Made by a program: the position numbers and the translations under genes. From Natronorubrum halalkaliphilum (lineage in GTDB: Archaea; Halobacteriota; Halobacteria; Halobacteriales; Natrialbaceae): a DNA stretch of 64,000 nucleotides. Numbering within the stretch: the stretch's first letter is position 1; the number at the start of each line of letters is the position of its first letter. Below, one piece after another: positions 33,249 through 43,100 of this stretch. The stretch spans positions 62,001 through 126,000 of the forward strand of contig NZ_WUYX01000071.1 in assembly GCF_009834785.1 (NCBI RefSeq), read 5' to 3'. The notes beneath the pieces were generated by a model. That model worked only from the letters and a program-made list of their open reading frames with translations, did not search any database and had not been told where the DNA came from.

Positions 33249-34490
33249 CTACTCCTGTCCCTGCGTCGGAGCGAGTTCGTCGAGATCGACCTGCTGCTCG
33301 AGCAGGACGTCGGCCTGATCGGAGACGACGCGCTGTTCGCGCATCAGCTGTTTGAACTTGCTCTGTGGCGAGAGGTCCCCGATGAGGACGCCGCCAACGA
33401 TCTTCCCGTCCTTGAACGCGATGCGTCGCCACTCAGTGTCGCTGTAGCGGCGTTCGGCGTGCTCGTCGCCGAGCGTCGGGTGGCCAAAGGAGAGGAACGG
33501 GAAGTCGAAGTGGGTAATCGAGTACGAGGAGACCCACTGGAACTCCTCTTCCGTGTCGTCTGCGGCCATGTTCACCGCGGCGACTCGACCCTGCTCCTTG
33601 GCCGATCCCCACGAGCCGTTCTGGGCCTGTTCGCCGAGCAGGACGTCGTAGAAGCGCGTGATGTCGCCCGCGGCGTAGATGTCGTCGACGTTCGTCTGCA
33701 TGTACTCGTCGACGACGATGCCGTTGTTCTCCTCGAGGCCGGCTCCGCGAAGGAATTCGGTGTTAAACGTGAGCCCGATTGCGACGCCGGCAAAGTCACA
33801 CTCGTAGCGCTCGCCGTTCGGATCGACCGCGGCGTTGATGTGGCCGTCGTCGTCGGTTTCGAATCGATCGACGCCGCTGTCGAAGACGGGGTCGACGCCG
33901 ACCTCGCGCATCCCGTCGTGCATGATTTCCGCACCGTCCGCGGAGAGCGCGTAGCGCCACCAGCGGTCGCCGCGCATCAGGAAGTCAGCCTCGATTCCCT
34001 GTGCGCCACAGACGGCCGCGAAGTCGATGCCGAGCAGGCCGGCACCGACGATAACGCCTTTGTCGGCTCGTTCCGCGTGTTCGCGGATCCCACGGGCGTC
34101 TTCGAACGTCCAGAAGTGGTGGACGCCGTCGGCGTCGCTGTTATCGACCGGCAGCTGGGTCGGGGTCCCGCCGGTCGCGACCAACAGCTTGTCGTACTCG
34201 ATGTCCGCACCCTCGTGGGTGTGGACGAGTTTCGCGTCCGGATCGACACCGGTTACGTGCGTGTTGAGCGAGAGTTCGATGTCGCGGTCCTCGTACCATT
34301 CTTCCTCGTGGATCGAGATGGGGGCTTCAGGGAGTTTGCCTTTCGCGTGTTCCTTGATGAGAATTCGATTATACAGTGGCTCCCCCTCATCGGTGATGAC
34401 GGTAATCTTCGCGTCCGGGTCTTCTTCCCGGAGGGTCTCGGCAGCCGAACTGCCCGAGATCCCGTCACCGATGATCACGTAATGGGTCAT
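33249..34490 (-). CDS. NAD(P)/FAD-dependent oxidoreductase
   Basis: A 413-aa class I pyridine-nucleotide-disulfide-like flavoprotein. The FAD loop is YVIIGDGISGSSAAETL at the N-terminus, YDKLLVATGGTPTQLPV follows, the NAD(P) loop is VIVGAGLLGIDFAAVCGAQG (about 150) and the second FAD motif is TNVDDIYAAGDITRFYDVLL. A C-terminal domain (FDFPFLSFGHPTLGDEHAER) resembles NirB or rubredoxin/ferredoxin reductase relatives. No CxxxxC redox disulfide is seen, so it is probably an NAD(P)H oxidoreductase for a ferredoxin, rubredoxin or quinone-like acceptor. The start MTHYVIIGDG is immediate to the FAD motif. Confidence 0.88.
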   Translation of the reverse strand: MTHYVIIGDGISGSSAAETLREEDPDAKITVITDEGEPLYNRILIKEHAKGKLPEAPISIHEEEWYEDRDIELSLNTHVTGVDPDAKLVHTHEGADIEYDKLLVATGGTPTQLPVDNSDADGVHHFWTFEDARGIREHAERADKGVIVGAGLLGIDFAAVCGAQGIEADFLMRGDRWWRYALSADGAEIMHDGMREVGVDPVFDSGVDRFETDDDGHINAAVDPNGERYECDFAGVAIGLTFNTEFLRGAGLEENNGIVVDEYMQTNVDDIYAAGDITRFYDVLLGEQAQNGSWGSAKEQGRVAAVNMAADDTEEEFQWVSSYSITHFDFPFLSFGHPTLGDEHAERRYSDTEWRRIAFKDGKIVGGVLIGDLSPQSKFKQLMREQRVVSDQADVLLEQQVDLDELAPTQGQE

Positions 34491-34752
34491 ATCCTGATCG
34501 TTCGTAATGCGGGTTAAAGTGGGTTGCTATCTCGTTTATTTCACCTTGCGGGATGATCCGTGCCAACAGTTGTAGACTCTCTCCCGGGTTCAGTTCTCGA
34601 CCGGTAACTCGTTCGGAGCGGTTCCGTTCCACCACTCGAGAGCGCAACGGTTGCCGGTATCGCCGACAAGCCACTCCCGCGACTGCGGCGATCGACAGCA
34701 GTCGCCACCGGTCTCCGAATCGTTCTTTAGGCCACTCTCCATAGACGTTCCT

Positions 34753-35349
34753 ATGAAACTCCGTCAAAACGCCCGTCACTTCGCCTCTCGAAAAGCCCTC
34801 GAGACGCCGGTCGTCCGCTCGGTCGCCACCTCCGGGCTGGTCCGACTCCACACCAAGGTCTTCCTCGGAAAAGCCGATCCGGCTCACGCAGACGAGCGAA
34901 AAGCCCACCTCGATGCGCTCTTCGACGCGACGATCGACGCCTATCTGCGAGCGCTTCAGGACGGATACTCCGAGGCCGAAGCCCGTGAAATCACCCATGT
35001 GCAGGCCAATTTCGACTTCTACAACCACGGCTGGACCGAGATGATGGAGTTCCCGACCGACGAAGTCGAGGCCCACTACGATCGCTACCGCGAGTTCTTC
35101 GAGACGTGGGACATCACGATCGATGCGCCACTCGGACAGTTCGCACCCCCGGAAGGGCTCCCCGAAGCGCCGTCGACACCGGAGCGACTCGAGGATCCCG
35201 AGCACCCCCACGCCGAGGGTGGGTTCGCCGACGACGTCTACGTCGAAACCGACGACGGAGAGCTGGTCGTCGGGGGGCAAGACGAACCCGCCGACGCCGA
35301 TGTCTCGAAGGCGGTCGGCGTCAGCGACGACGATCTCGAGGACCGCTGA
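34753..35349 (+). CDS. DUF6149 family protein
   Basis: A 198-aa soluble protein: MKLRQNARHFASRKALETPV, LVRLHTKVFLGKADPAHADE, then AREITHVQANFDFYNHGWTE MMEFP, with a helical N-terminal two-thirds and a long acidic Pro-containing C-terminus. It matches the haloarchaeal DUF6149 family; function unknown. The ATG is 34 codons into the longer frame and is where the conserved N-terminus begins. The TGA stop shares its last base with the palindromic repeat that follows. Confidence 0.85.
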   Translation: MKLRQNARHFASRKALETPVVRSVATSGLVRLHTKVFLGKADPAHADERKAHLDALFDATIDAYLRALQDGYSEAEAREITHVQANFDFYNHGWTEMMEFPTDEVEAHYDRYREFFETWDITIDAPLGQFAPPEGLPEAPSTPERLEDPEHPHAEGGFADDVYVETDDGELVVGGQDEPADADVSKAVGVSDDDLEDR

Positions 35350-35430
35350 TACGGTTTCCTGTAGTCAATTACCGCCGATCACCAGGGACGGGGTCGGTGA
35401 TCGGCGGTAACTAGTTACAGCAATCCGTAT
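35349..35430. repeat. 82-bp dispersed palindromic element, copy D
   Basis: Begins ATACGGTTTCCTGTAGTCAA and ends CAGCAATCCGTAT. The inner arm ACCGCCGATCACC pairs with GGTGATCGGCGGT around the loop AGGGACGGGGTC. Its first A belongs to the TGA stop of the DUF6149 gene. Same subtype as copy A. Confidence 0.93.
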
Positions 35431-35664
35431 GAGGTCGGCACGCCACCGCTGCTCTGGGAGCCACAATACTCGAATTCGTACCGCCAGTTTTCTCGACCGT
35501 CTGCCGTTCAGTCAAACGGTTTTCAGCGGCGATCGACGAAGATATGCCGTCCCTCGGGCCGGAGGACGCCCGGTAACCGAGACCGGTATATGATCCGATT
35601 ACTCTGGAATTTCGAACAGTAACGATTCAATAACAAAATCTATCCTTGATCTGTTTTTCCGTCA

Positions 35665-36933
35665 ATGAAACGACGAACGTACCTCACACTGGCGGCAGCG
35701 TCGTCGCTGAGCCTGGCCGGCTGTACCGACGCCCAGCAGACCAGTTCGGGGAAGCAAAACGGAGACGACGACTCTTCGACGTCGTCGAACGGCGAGACGC
35801 CGACGGAGACACCGTCGGACCTCCCGGATATCGCCGGCACTGACGACGACTTCGAGGACCTCGACGCGTGGGAGGTTGCCGGTGGATCGCTTTCGGCGGA
35901 TTCCACCCGTTCCGTCGTCGGGAGCCAAAGCGCCCGACTGGAGGTCGGGAAAAGCGACCAGAACGCGAGACTGACGAAGCGGTTCTCGGAGCCGCGCGAC
36001 CTGACCGACGTCGTACCCGGCGTCGCGCTAGCGGCGGACGACACCACCGTCCCCTGGCTTCGGCTGGTCGACGTCGACGGCGACTCGGTCGAATACCGTC
36101 GGGGGATCGCTCCGGATATGCCGCTCATGCGGTACAACTTCGGCGTCGATACGGTCGCCAAAGGGTTCGACGCCGCGGCCGTCAGCGAAGTACACCTGCA
36201 GCTCTGGACCGCCGAGGGCGACCGACGGACGGTCTGGTTCGACGACTTCCACTTCACCCCGCGGCCGGACACGGGGAAGGTCATGCTCCAGTTCGACGAC
36301 AACCACGTGACCGACTACACGAAGGCCCTCCCGATCCTCGAGGAGTACGGCTATCCCGCGGTCACGTTCGTCAACCCGGGACGAGTCGAGGCCGAGATGG
36401 ACGGCGTTACCGATCCCGGCGGGTATCCGCGCGTCACGCTCGATCAACTCCACGAACTCCGGGACGCCGGCTGGACGGTCAGCAATCACTGCTACAATCA
36501 TCCGCACCTGTCCCAACTCGATGCGAACGCCCAGGAAGCGGAGATCGTACGGGGGAAAGAGTGGCTCGAGTCGAACGGGTTCGAGGACGGTGCGCGGTAC
36601 TTCGCCTACCCCCACGGCGATTACGACGAGACGACACTCGAACTCGTCGAGAAGCACCACGATATCGGCTTCGGCGGCGGCCTCCCGGTTCAGGGGTATA
36701 CCACGAACACGCGACTCACCTCCCGTATCGGCGAACCATCCGCCGAACGCGTCGAGACGGAACTCGAGCGAACGGCCGAGATGCGCGGGATCACCAAGAT
36801 ATTCTACCACCGTCTCGAGGGCGCCGATCTCGAGGCCTTCGAAACCCTGGTCGAGACGCTCCACGAGTACGAATCGCGCGGTGAGATCGACGTGATCCTG
36901 CCACGGGACCTCGAGCGGGAGTTCCTGTTTTGA
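35665..36933 (+). CDS. Polysaccharide deacetylase family lipoprotein
   Basis: A 422-aa exported protein. The signal MKRRTYLTLAAASSLSLAGC ends in a lipobox. Residues about 55-205 look like a beta-sandwich carbohydrate-binding module (WEVAGGSLSADSTRSVVGSQ ... VWFDDFHFTP). Residues about 210-422 are a NodB-type deacetylase domain: VMLQFDDNHVTDYTKALPIL (motif 1 with Asp-Asp), WTVSNHCYNHPHLSQL (the zinc His-x-x-x-His) and ARYFAYPHGDYDETTLELVE. It would remove acetyl groups from a surface polysaccharide. It is followed in the same direction by the MFS gene. Confidence 0.9.
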   Translation: MKRRTYLTLAAASSLSLAGCTDAQQTSSGKQNGDDDSSTSSNGETPTETPSDLPDIAGTDDDFEDLDAWEVAGGSLSADSTRSVVGSQSARLEVGKSDQNARLTKRFSEPRDLTDVVPGVALAADDTTVPWLRLVDVDGDSVEYRRGIAPDMPLMRYNFGVDTVAKGFDAAAVSEVHLQLWTAEGDRRTVWFDDFHFTPRPDTGKVMLQFDDNHVTDYTKALPILEEYGYPAVTFVNPGRVEAEMDGVTDPGGYPRVTLDQLHELRDAGWTVSNHCYNHPHLSQLDANAQEAEIVRGKEWLESNGFEDGARYFAYPHGDYDETTLELVEKHHDIGFGGGLPVQGYTTNTRLTSRIGEPSAERVETELERTAEMRGITKIFYHRLEGADLEAFETLVETLHEYESRGEIDVILPRDLEREFLF

Positions 36934-37038
36934 CAGCCGAATCTGTTTTTCTTCGAACGCGTTTCCGGCGTGATCCATTGTCGTTTCCAAGCGGCTAAGT
37001 AGCCGGGGAGTCCCGGTTTCAGCAACGACTCGACGGAT

Positions 37039-38310
37039 ATGGCACTCAACAGTAACGATCGGTCGATCGCGGGATTCACGATGGCCGGTCACGCACTCGT
37101 CCACTGGTTCGAGACGTCGATTCCGATCTTGCTGGTGATCTGGCTCGCCGAATTCGACGTCAGTATGGCCTTGCTCGGTATCGTCGTTGCACTCGGCTAC
37201 GCACCGTTCGGGATCGGTGCGCTTCCGGGGGGGATCCTCGCGGATCGCTACGGAACGAAGCGCCTCATTCTGCTCTGTCTCGCCGGGATGAGCGCCGCGT
37301 TTCTCGTCCTCTCCCTGGCGACGTCGATCTACGCTATCGCCGTCGGCCTCATCCTCTGGGGGATCGCCGCCAGTATCTATCACCCCGCCGGCCTCGCGCT
37401 CATCAGCACGGGCGTCGAGGAACGCGGGACGGTCTTCGCCTGGCACGGCATCGCCGGCAACGCCGGCATCGCGCTCGGGCCGTTCGTCGCCGCGACGCTC
37501 CTGATCTTCCTCGACTGGCAACTCGTCACCGCAGTCCTCGCCGTACCCGGCATACTCGCCGTGCTGTACGGTCTGAGCGCGCAGTTCGAACCCACCGCGG
37601 CCGTCGAGGACGACGTCGATGCCGGTCCCGACGAGGCGCTGTCGCTGTCCGGCCTCATCACGAACTCACGGGCGCTGTTCGCGAGCGCCTTCGCCATCGT
37701 CTTCGTCATCGTCACGTTCGAGGGGCTGTACTACCGCGGGATGCTCACCTACCTGCCAGAGATCCTCCACGGCCTCGAGGCGATGGACGGACTCGCCGTC
37801 CCCGCCGGTCTCGAGGGGATCGAGCCGGCCGACTACATCTACGTCGGCCTGCTGGTCGTCGGGATGGCGGGACAGTACGTCGGCGGAAAGCTAACCGACC
37901 GCCTCGATCCTGCACGCGGCATGGCAGGGATTTTCGGCGTGCTCGTCGTGCTCGCGCTGGCGTTCGTTCCCGTCACCGGCATGGGACTGGTCGCGATCGC
38001 CACCCTCTGTGGCGTCTTCGGCTTTTTCCTCTTTGCAATCCAGCCGTTCTACCAGAACGCGGTCGCGGTCTACACGCCGGCGGACAGCCGCGGCCTCTCC
38101 TATGGATACACCTACCTCGGCGAGTTCGGGCTCGGATCGGCGAGTATCGCGATCGGCGGCTTCGTCCTCGGCGGCGCCTCGCTCGCGACGTTTTTCGTGG
38201 TTATTGCGAGCTTCGCCCTCGCCGGAATGGTGCTCTCGGCGGCGTTGGTTGCGGGTCTCGACCGATTCGTCGACGCCGACCGCCCGGCCGACGCGAAGGC
38301 GGACGACTGA
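37039..38310 (+). CDS. MFS transporter
   Basis: A 423-aa protein with about twelve membrane helices in two halves and a charged central loop (EDDVDAGPDEALSLSG). Between helices 2 and 3 is the MFS motif GGILADRYGTKRLILLCLAG, and its half-repeat in the second domain is VGGKLTDRLDPARGMAGIFG. It resembles bacterial single-copy MFS exporters, but the substrate cannot be told. ATG at 37039 is preceded by an A/T-poor region; no clear promoter is seen, so it could be co-transcribed with the deacetylase 105 bp upstream. Confidence 0.88.
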   Translation: MALNSNDRSIAGFTMAGHALVHWFETSIPILLVIWLAEFDVSMALLGIVVALGYAPFGIGALPGGILADRYGTKRLILLCLAGMSAAFLVLSLATSIYAIAVGLILWGIAASIYHPAGLALISTGVEERGTVFAWHGIAGNAGIALGPFVAATLLIFLDWQLVTAVLAVPGILAVLYGLSAQFEPTAAVEDDVDAGPDEALSLSGLITNSRALFASAFAIVFVIVTFEGLYYRGMLTYLPEILHGLEAMDGLAVPAGLEGIEPADYIYVGLLVVGMAGQYVGGKLTDRLDPARGMAGIFGVLVVLALAFVPVTGMGLVAIATLCGVFGFFLFAIQPFYQNAVAVYTPADSRGLSYGYTYLGEFGLGSASIAIGGFVLGGASLATFFVVIASFALAGMVLSAALVAGLDRFVDADRPADAKADD

Positions 38311-38436
38311 GTTGAGTGGGATTCGAGGATTAGAGCTACGGAACGCGGGGCTGAGAACGGTATCAGAAGTGTCAGAATGCAGTAACGGAGAGAACTACGA
38401 TTTGGGGACGAACGCGGACATGAACAACCGGCAGCC

Positions 38437-39807
38437 TCACTCGAGCCACGGCGGCGTAATATACTCACCCGTCGCGTGTACCTCGGGCCAGATGACTTCT
38501 CTGACGCCCTCGCCGTCGTCGTTTTGTTGCCACTGGAAGTAGACGCCGACGGTCGTCTCGTCGTCTTCGTCGTACACTCGATCGTGGGCGTGGACGTGAT
38601 CCGTGTCGTAGAACTCGACATTCCCGGTTGCACCGGTAAACGACTCGGCTTCGATCACCGGGACGAGGCTCTCGGAGTCGGTTGTCCCCGTGAGTTCGGC
38701 GACTTCGGCGAACAGCTTGACCGCGTCGTACGTGTAGTACCCCATGTCCTGTGGATAGGACCCGTTTGTTTCGTAGTAGCGCTGAACGAACTCCTGGGTC
38801 TTCGGCGTGATCTCACTCCGCTCCGTCGCCGCCGAGTAGCCGATTCCGTACCGACAGGCCCCCTCGGTCTCCTCATAGTAGTTCGGGAGCTGCATCGGGA
38901 CGTGAATCCCGCCGAACGCGAACGGTTGTGGGGTCGGTTGGGACGTCGGTCGATTGGGCACAGACCAGTCCAGCAGCGCGTCGGTCCCGGTGTGTGCAGC
39001 CGAGATGAAGACGGCATCGGCACCCGCTTCAGCGACATCGTCGTAGATGTCCGTGAAGTCGTCCGTCGCCGGCGAATACCGCTTGTCCATCGCGACGTCG
39101 ACCGGCGTCTCCTTGAGTTGCTCCTGGTAGATTTCCCATGGTTGGTCGGCCCAGCTGTAGTCTTCCGCGAGTACCGCGATCGACTCCCAGCCGATCTCGG
39201 GCGCCATCTCGGTCATGAAGTTGATCTGTGCCCGACCGAGATCGACGTCGTTCGTCGGGCCGACTCGGAAGTGGTACTTGTACCGATCATACGCATCGTG
39301 GACCCGTTGACTCGCGAACTGGGTCGCCGAGCCGGTCGTGAGATGCAGAAGTTCCTGTTCGGCGATCTCGTCCATGAGACTCGCGAGCGCCTCGCTGGCG
39401 AACGTTCCGACCGTTACGTCGGCTCCCTCCTCGAGGACGAGGCGCTGGTACTGACGGCGCGCCTCGAGCGGACTGCCGTTCGTGTCGGCGACGACCAGTT
39501 CGACATCCTGGCCGTTGATCCCGCCGGCCTCGTTGAGTTCGTCGACCGCAACTGCGGCGGATCGGGCCATCGAGTGACCGACGAAATCGCTTTCGGGTTC
39601 GGGAGCCAACAACCCGATCGTGACCGTCTCGGTATCCTCGTCAGCGCTGCCGGCGATCGTTTCGTAGGAATCGAGACAGCCGGCGAGAGAGACGCCGACA
39701 GCACCCCCACCCGCCGTTTTGAGGAGGGTACGCCGGTTCAAATCGTCCCGGCCTGTGCCGTTTTCAGGCACGTCCGTCTCCCCGCCACGAGGCTCGTACT
39801 GAGACAT
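38437..39807 (-). CDS. Type 1 periplasmic-binding-protein-like lipoprotein (Leu/Ile/Val-binding family)
   Basis: A 456-aa exported protein with a Tat-type signal (NRRTLLKTAGGGAVGVSLAG then C). The mature sequence is a Leu/Ile/Val- or amide-binding receptor: TVTIGLLAPEPESDFVGHSM, AAVAVDELNEAGGINGQDVE, LVVADTNGSPLEARRQYQRL, and a C-terminal lobe FVQRYYETNGSYPQDMGYYT with YDAVKLFAEVAEL. No permease or ATPase genes are adjacent. It is divergent from a methyl-accepting transducer 317 bp away, which suggests it feeds ligand to chemotaxis, as BasB and BasT do in Halobacterium salinarum. Promoter: AGATATAG about 39826-39835 on the minus strand. Confidence 0.9.
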   Translation of the reverse strand: MSQYEPRGGETDVPENGTGRDDLNRRTLLKTAGGGAVGVSLAGCLDSYETIAGSADEDTETVTIGLLAPEPESDFVGHSMARSAAVAVDELNEAGGINGQDVELVVADTNGSPLEARRQYQRLVLEEGADVTVGTFASEALASLMDEIAEQELLHLTTGSATQFASQRVHDAYDRYKYHFRVGPTNDVDLGRAQINFMTEMAPEIGWESIAVLAEDYSWADQPWEIYQEQLKETPVDVAMDKRYSPATDDFTDIYDDVAEAGADAVFISAAHTGTDALLDWSVPNRPTSQPTPQPFAFGGIHVPMQLPNYYEETEGACRYGIGYSAATERSEITPKTQEFVQRYYETNGSYPQDMGYYTYDAVKLFAEVAELTGTTDSESLVPVIEAESFTGATGNVEFYDTDHVHAHDRVYDEDDETTVGVYFQWQQNDDGEGVREVIWPEVHATGEYITPPWLE

Positions 39808-40124
39808 ATTACACTGTCGTTACTTCCTATATCTCTTAACAGTTGTGGGAAGATACCATGAAATCTATCGGCACAATGGAGACGGGCTGCCGTGACGGGT
39901 GACGATGCCGGACCGCTTCTCCTGTCCCGACGGAACGACGTGCGACCGGTCTTCCTCGAGTCCGGCGGCCCGCGCTGTGGCGCTCCGCTTGCGACCGAGT
40001 GTGCAACCCAGCGGCTACGAGACGCTCCCAGGACCGGCAATCGATAGCGGCCAGCGTTCGATTATCAGCACCGATAATAGCGGATTACCATTTATGTGGG
40101 AACGGTCTGAGCCCTACTGTATCT
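39808..40124. promoter_or_regulatory. Divergent intergenic region between binding protein and transducer
   Basis: 317 bp without a convincing gene. It contains a TATA-like element for the binding-protein gene near 39826-39835 (minus strand) and TTTATGT at 40091-40097 for the transducer, 31 nt before its ATG. Short ORFs here are basic or Ser/Arg-rich shadows. Confidence 0.55.
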
Positions 40125-43100
40125 ATGGACGTCCTTCGACGATTGGTGCCATCGGCGATCCGCCGCAGATATGCGGTCAAGTTCGGGATCGTCTTATTAA
40201 TACTCGGTCTGGGTGTCGGATTGGTCGGATTTATCGCAACCGCCGGGATCACCGGTGAGGTAGAAGAGCGGGTACAGACCGATCACACGTCGATCGCCAG
40301 CCAGGAAGCGCAGAATCTGCAGATGTGGAACGAGCAGAACGAACACACGATCGGGGTAATCGCCTGGTCCGAAGTCGTCGACAACGACGACCCGGCGGCG
40401 ATCCAGCAACGGTTTCTCGACTGGGAAGAACACCTCGACGCGGACACGTTCGCCATAAGCTACGTCGACACCGATGAGAACGCGGTGCTCGCAAGCACTG
40501 ACGGCGACCTGCGCGGGGAATCGGCCGATCAGATCGAGAACGTTCCCGCCGCTGCGTACGAAGAAGCCCACAGCGTCGAGGGCGTCCCGTGGGTCTCGAG
40601 TCCCTACACCGTCGAACGCGAACACGGCAGCGACGACGTCGCCGTCATGACCTACGTCCTGTCCGTCCCCGGAGAGGACGACAGAGCGATCGTCTACACG
40701 GCCGAACTCGAGGCGTACGCAACCGGCCTCGACGACGACGAGCACGTGGCGACGATGGTGCTCGACGGCGACAACGACGTGATGGTCGACAACAAAGGCT
40801 ACGGCGAGGACCACGAGACGCTCGGTCAACCCTACGGCGGCGACGCCGAGGCGATCGTCGAGCCGGCCCGTACCGAAGGTGCCGGAACGCACCAGGTCGC
40901 CGGCTCCTCGCTGAGTTTCGACACGGACGCTTACAGCTTCGACAACGAGGACTACGTCGTGAGTTCCGCCCGCGTGTACGGGACCGACTGGATCGTCGTG
41001 ACCCACGAACCCGAGAGTCAGGCCTACGGATTCGTCAACACCGTCAACGACTGGGGACACATCGCGACACTCGCCGGCGTGCTCATGATCGGGTTGATCG
41101 GCGCCGTGCTCGGTCGGAACACCGCCGTTTCGATCGACCGACTCACCCACAAGGCGAGCAAGATGGAAGAGGGCGACCTCAACGTCGACCTAGAGACAAA
41201 ACGCGTCGACAATATCGGTCGTCTCTACGACGGCTTCGACTCGATGCGCATCGCGCTGCGCGAACAGATCGAGGAGGTCGAAGCCGCCCGGAACGAAGCC
41301 GAGCAAGAACGCAAGCGCGTCGCGAAGATCAACGAGGAGTTAGAGGAGACAGCCGACGAGTACAGCGACGTGATGGAGGCGGCCGCCGACGGCGATCTGA
41401 CCGCCCGGATGGACGCCGACAGCGAGAACGAGGCGATGGAAGAGATCGCCACCGAGTTCAACCAGATGCTCGAGGAGATCGAGCGAACGGTGGCCGGGCT
41501 CAACCAGTTCGCGACCGACGTCGCGATCGCCTCCGAACAGGTGACCGCCTCGAGCGAGGAAGTCCGCTCGGCGTCTCAGCAGGTCACGGAATCGATTCAG
41601 GAGATTTCGGACGGTTCCGAACAGCAGAATCAGTCGCTGCAGTCGGTTAATCAGGAGATGAGCGGCCTCTCGACGACGACCGAAGAGATCGCCGCCTCCT
41701 CGAACGAGGTCGCGGATATCGCCGCACGGACAGTCGAAACGGGTCAAGACGGCCAGGAGGCCGCACAGGCAGCGATTACGGCGATGGACGAAATCGAGAC
41801 CGAAGCGAGCGACGCCGTCGACGAGATCCGGCGGCTCGAACAGGAGGTCCAACAGATCGACGAGCTGATCGCGACGATTTCCGAAATCGCTCGCCAGACC
41901 AACATGCTGGCGTTAAACGCCAACATCGAGGCCTCTCGCTCCGTGGACGGCCAGGACGACGAAGGGTTCTCAGTCGTCGCAAAGGAGGTCAAAACGCTCT
42001 CCGAAAACGTCGCAGAGGCGGCCGACGAGGCCGAGGACCGGCTGCAGGCGATCCGCGACCGGACCGAGCGGTCCGCCGACGAGGTCGAGGGAACCAGCAC
42101 TCAGATCGAAGACGCCGGCGAACAGGTCCAGGAAGCCGTCGAGGCCCTGGCGGAAATCGCCGACCTCGCCAAGGAGACCAACATCGGCGTCCAGGAAATC
42201 TCGGCTGCAACCGAAGAGCAGGCTGCATCGACCCAGGAAGTCGTCGCGATGGTCGACGACGCGACGACGATTTCCGAGGAGACGACCGCCGAGGCCGAAA
42301 ACGTCGCGGCTGCGGCCGAAGAGCAGACCACGGCACTGACCGAGGTGACGAAGTCCGCTTCGAACCTCTCCGGGCAGGCGACACAGCTATCCGAAGCGCT
42401 CGATCGGTTCGAGACCGACGACGACCAGTCGGATCTCGAGGTCGACTTCGAGCAGTCGAACGATGACGACGATGACGATGGCGACGGCGGACCGGAACCG
42501 ACCGAACCGGCGTTCGACGCTGTAGATGTCGAGGATGCGGAGTCCGAAAGTATACAGGGCGTTACCTTCGAAACCGACACCGGCCGGGCCGACGAGACCG
42601 TCCCGACGAGCGAGACGGACGAATCCGATTCGGAGCCGCCGACCGAGACGGTCCAGGCCGACACCGACGAAACGGACGGCGACGCGGTCGAACTCGGGGC
42701 CGAAGAAATCCTCGATATCGAGGATCGATCCGAAGTCGGCGCTGACGCTGACCCCATAACCGATGAGCCGGCAACTGCGGACGGCGAGTCGCCGCCCGCG
42801 AGCGGTCGTGCAACGGATCCGCTCGGCGATACTGCAACCGACCCGCTCGGCGATACTGCTGCAACCGACCCGCTCGGCGACGATGCTGCAGTCACCTCCG
42901 CAGACAGTGGCGACCCAGCCGAACACGATAGCGAGGGCACATCGGACGCAAGCGCCAACGGAGCCGACAGTTCCGCCTCCGGCGACAAACTCGAGGATAC
43001 CGACGGGGGCGCCGCTGCAGAATCCGAAGGCGAAGCCGAGACCGAACGCGAATCCGAATCCGAACGGACCGATTCCGCCGACGAAAGCGACGAAACTGAC

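Noticed and set aside
5021-35430. Palindromic repeats as insertion sequences
   Set aside because: No transposase and no consistent target-site duplication is visible at the copies; they may still be non-autonomous elements.
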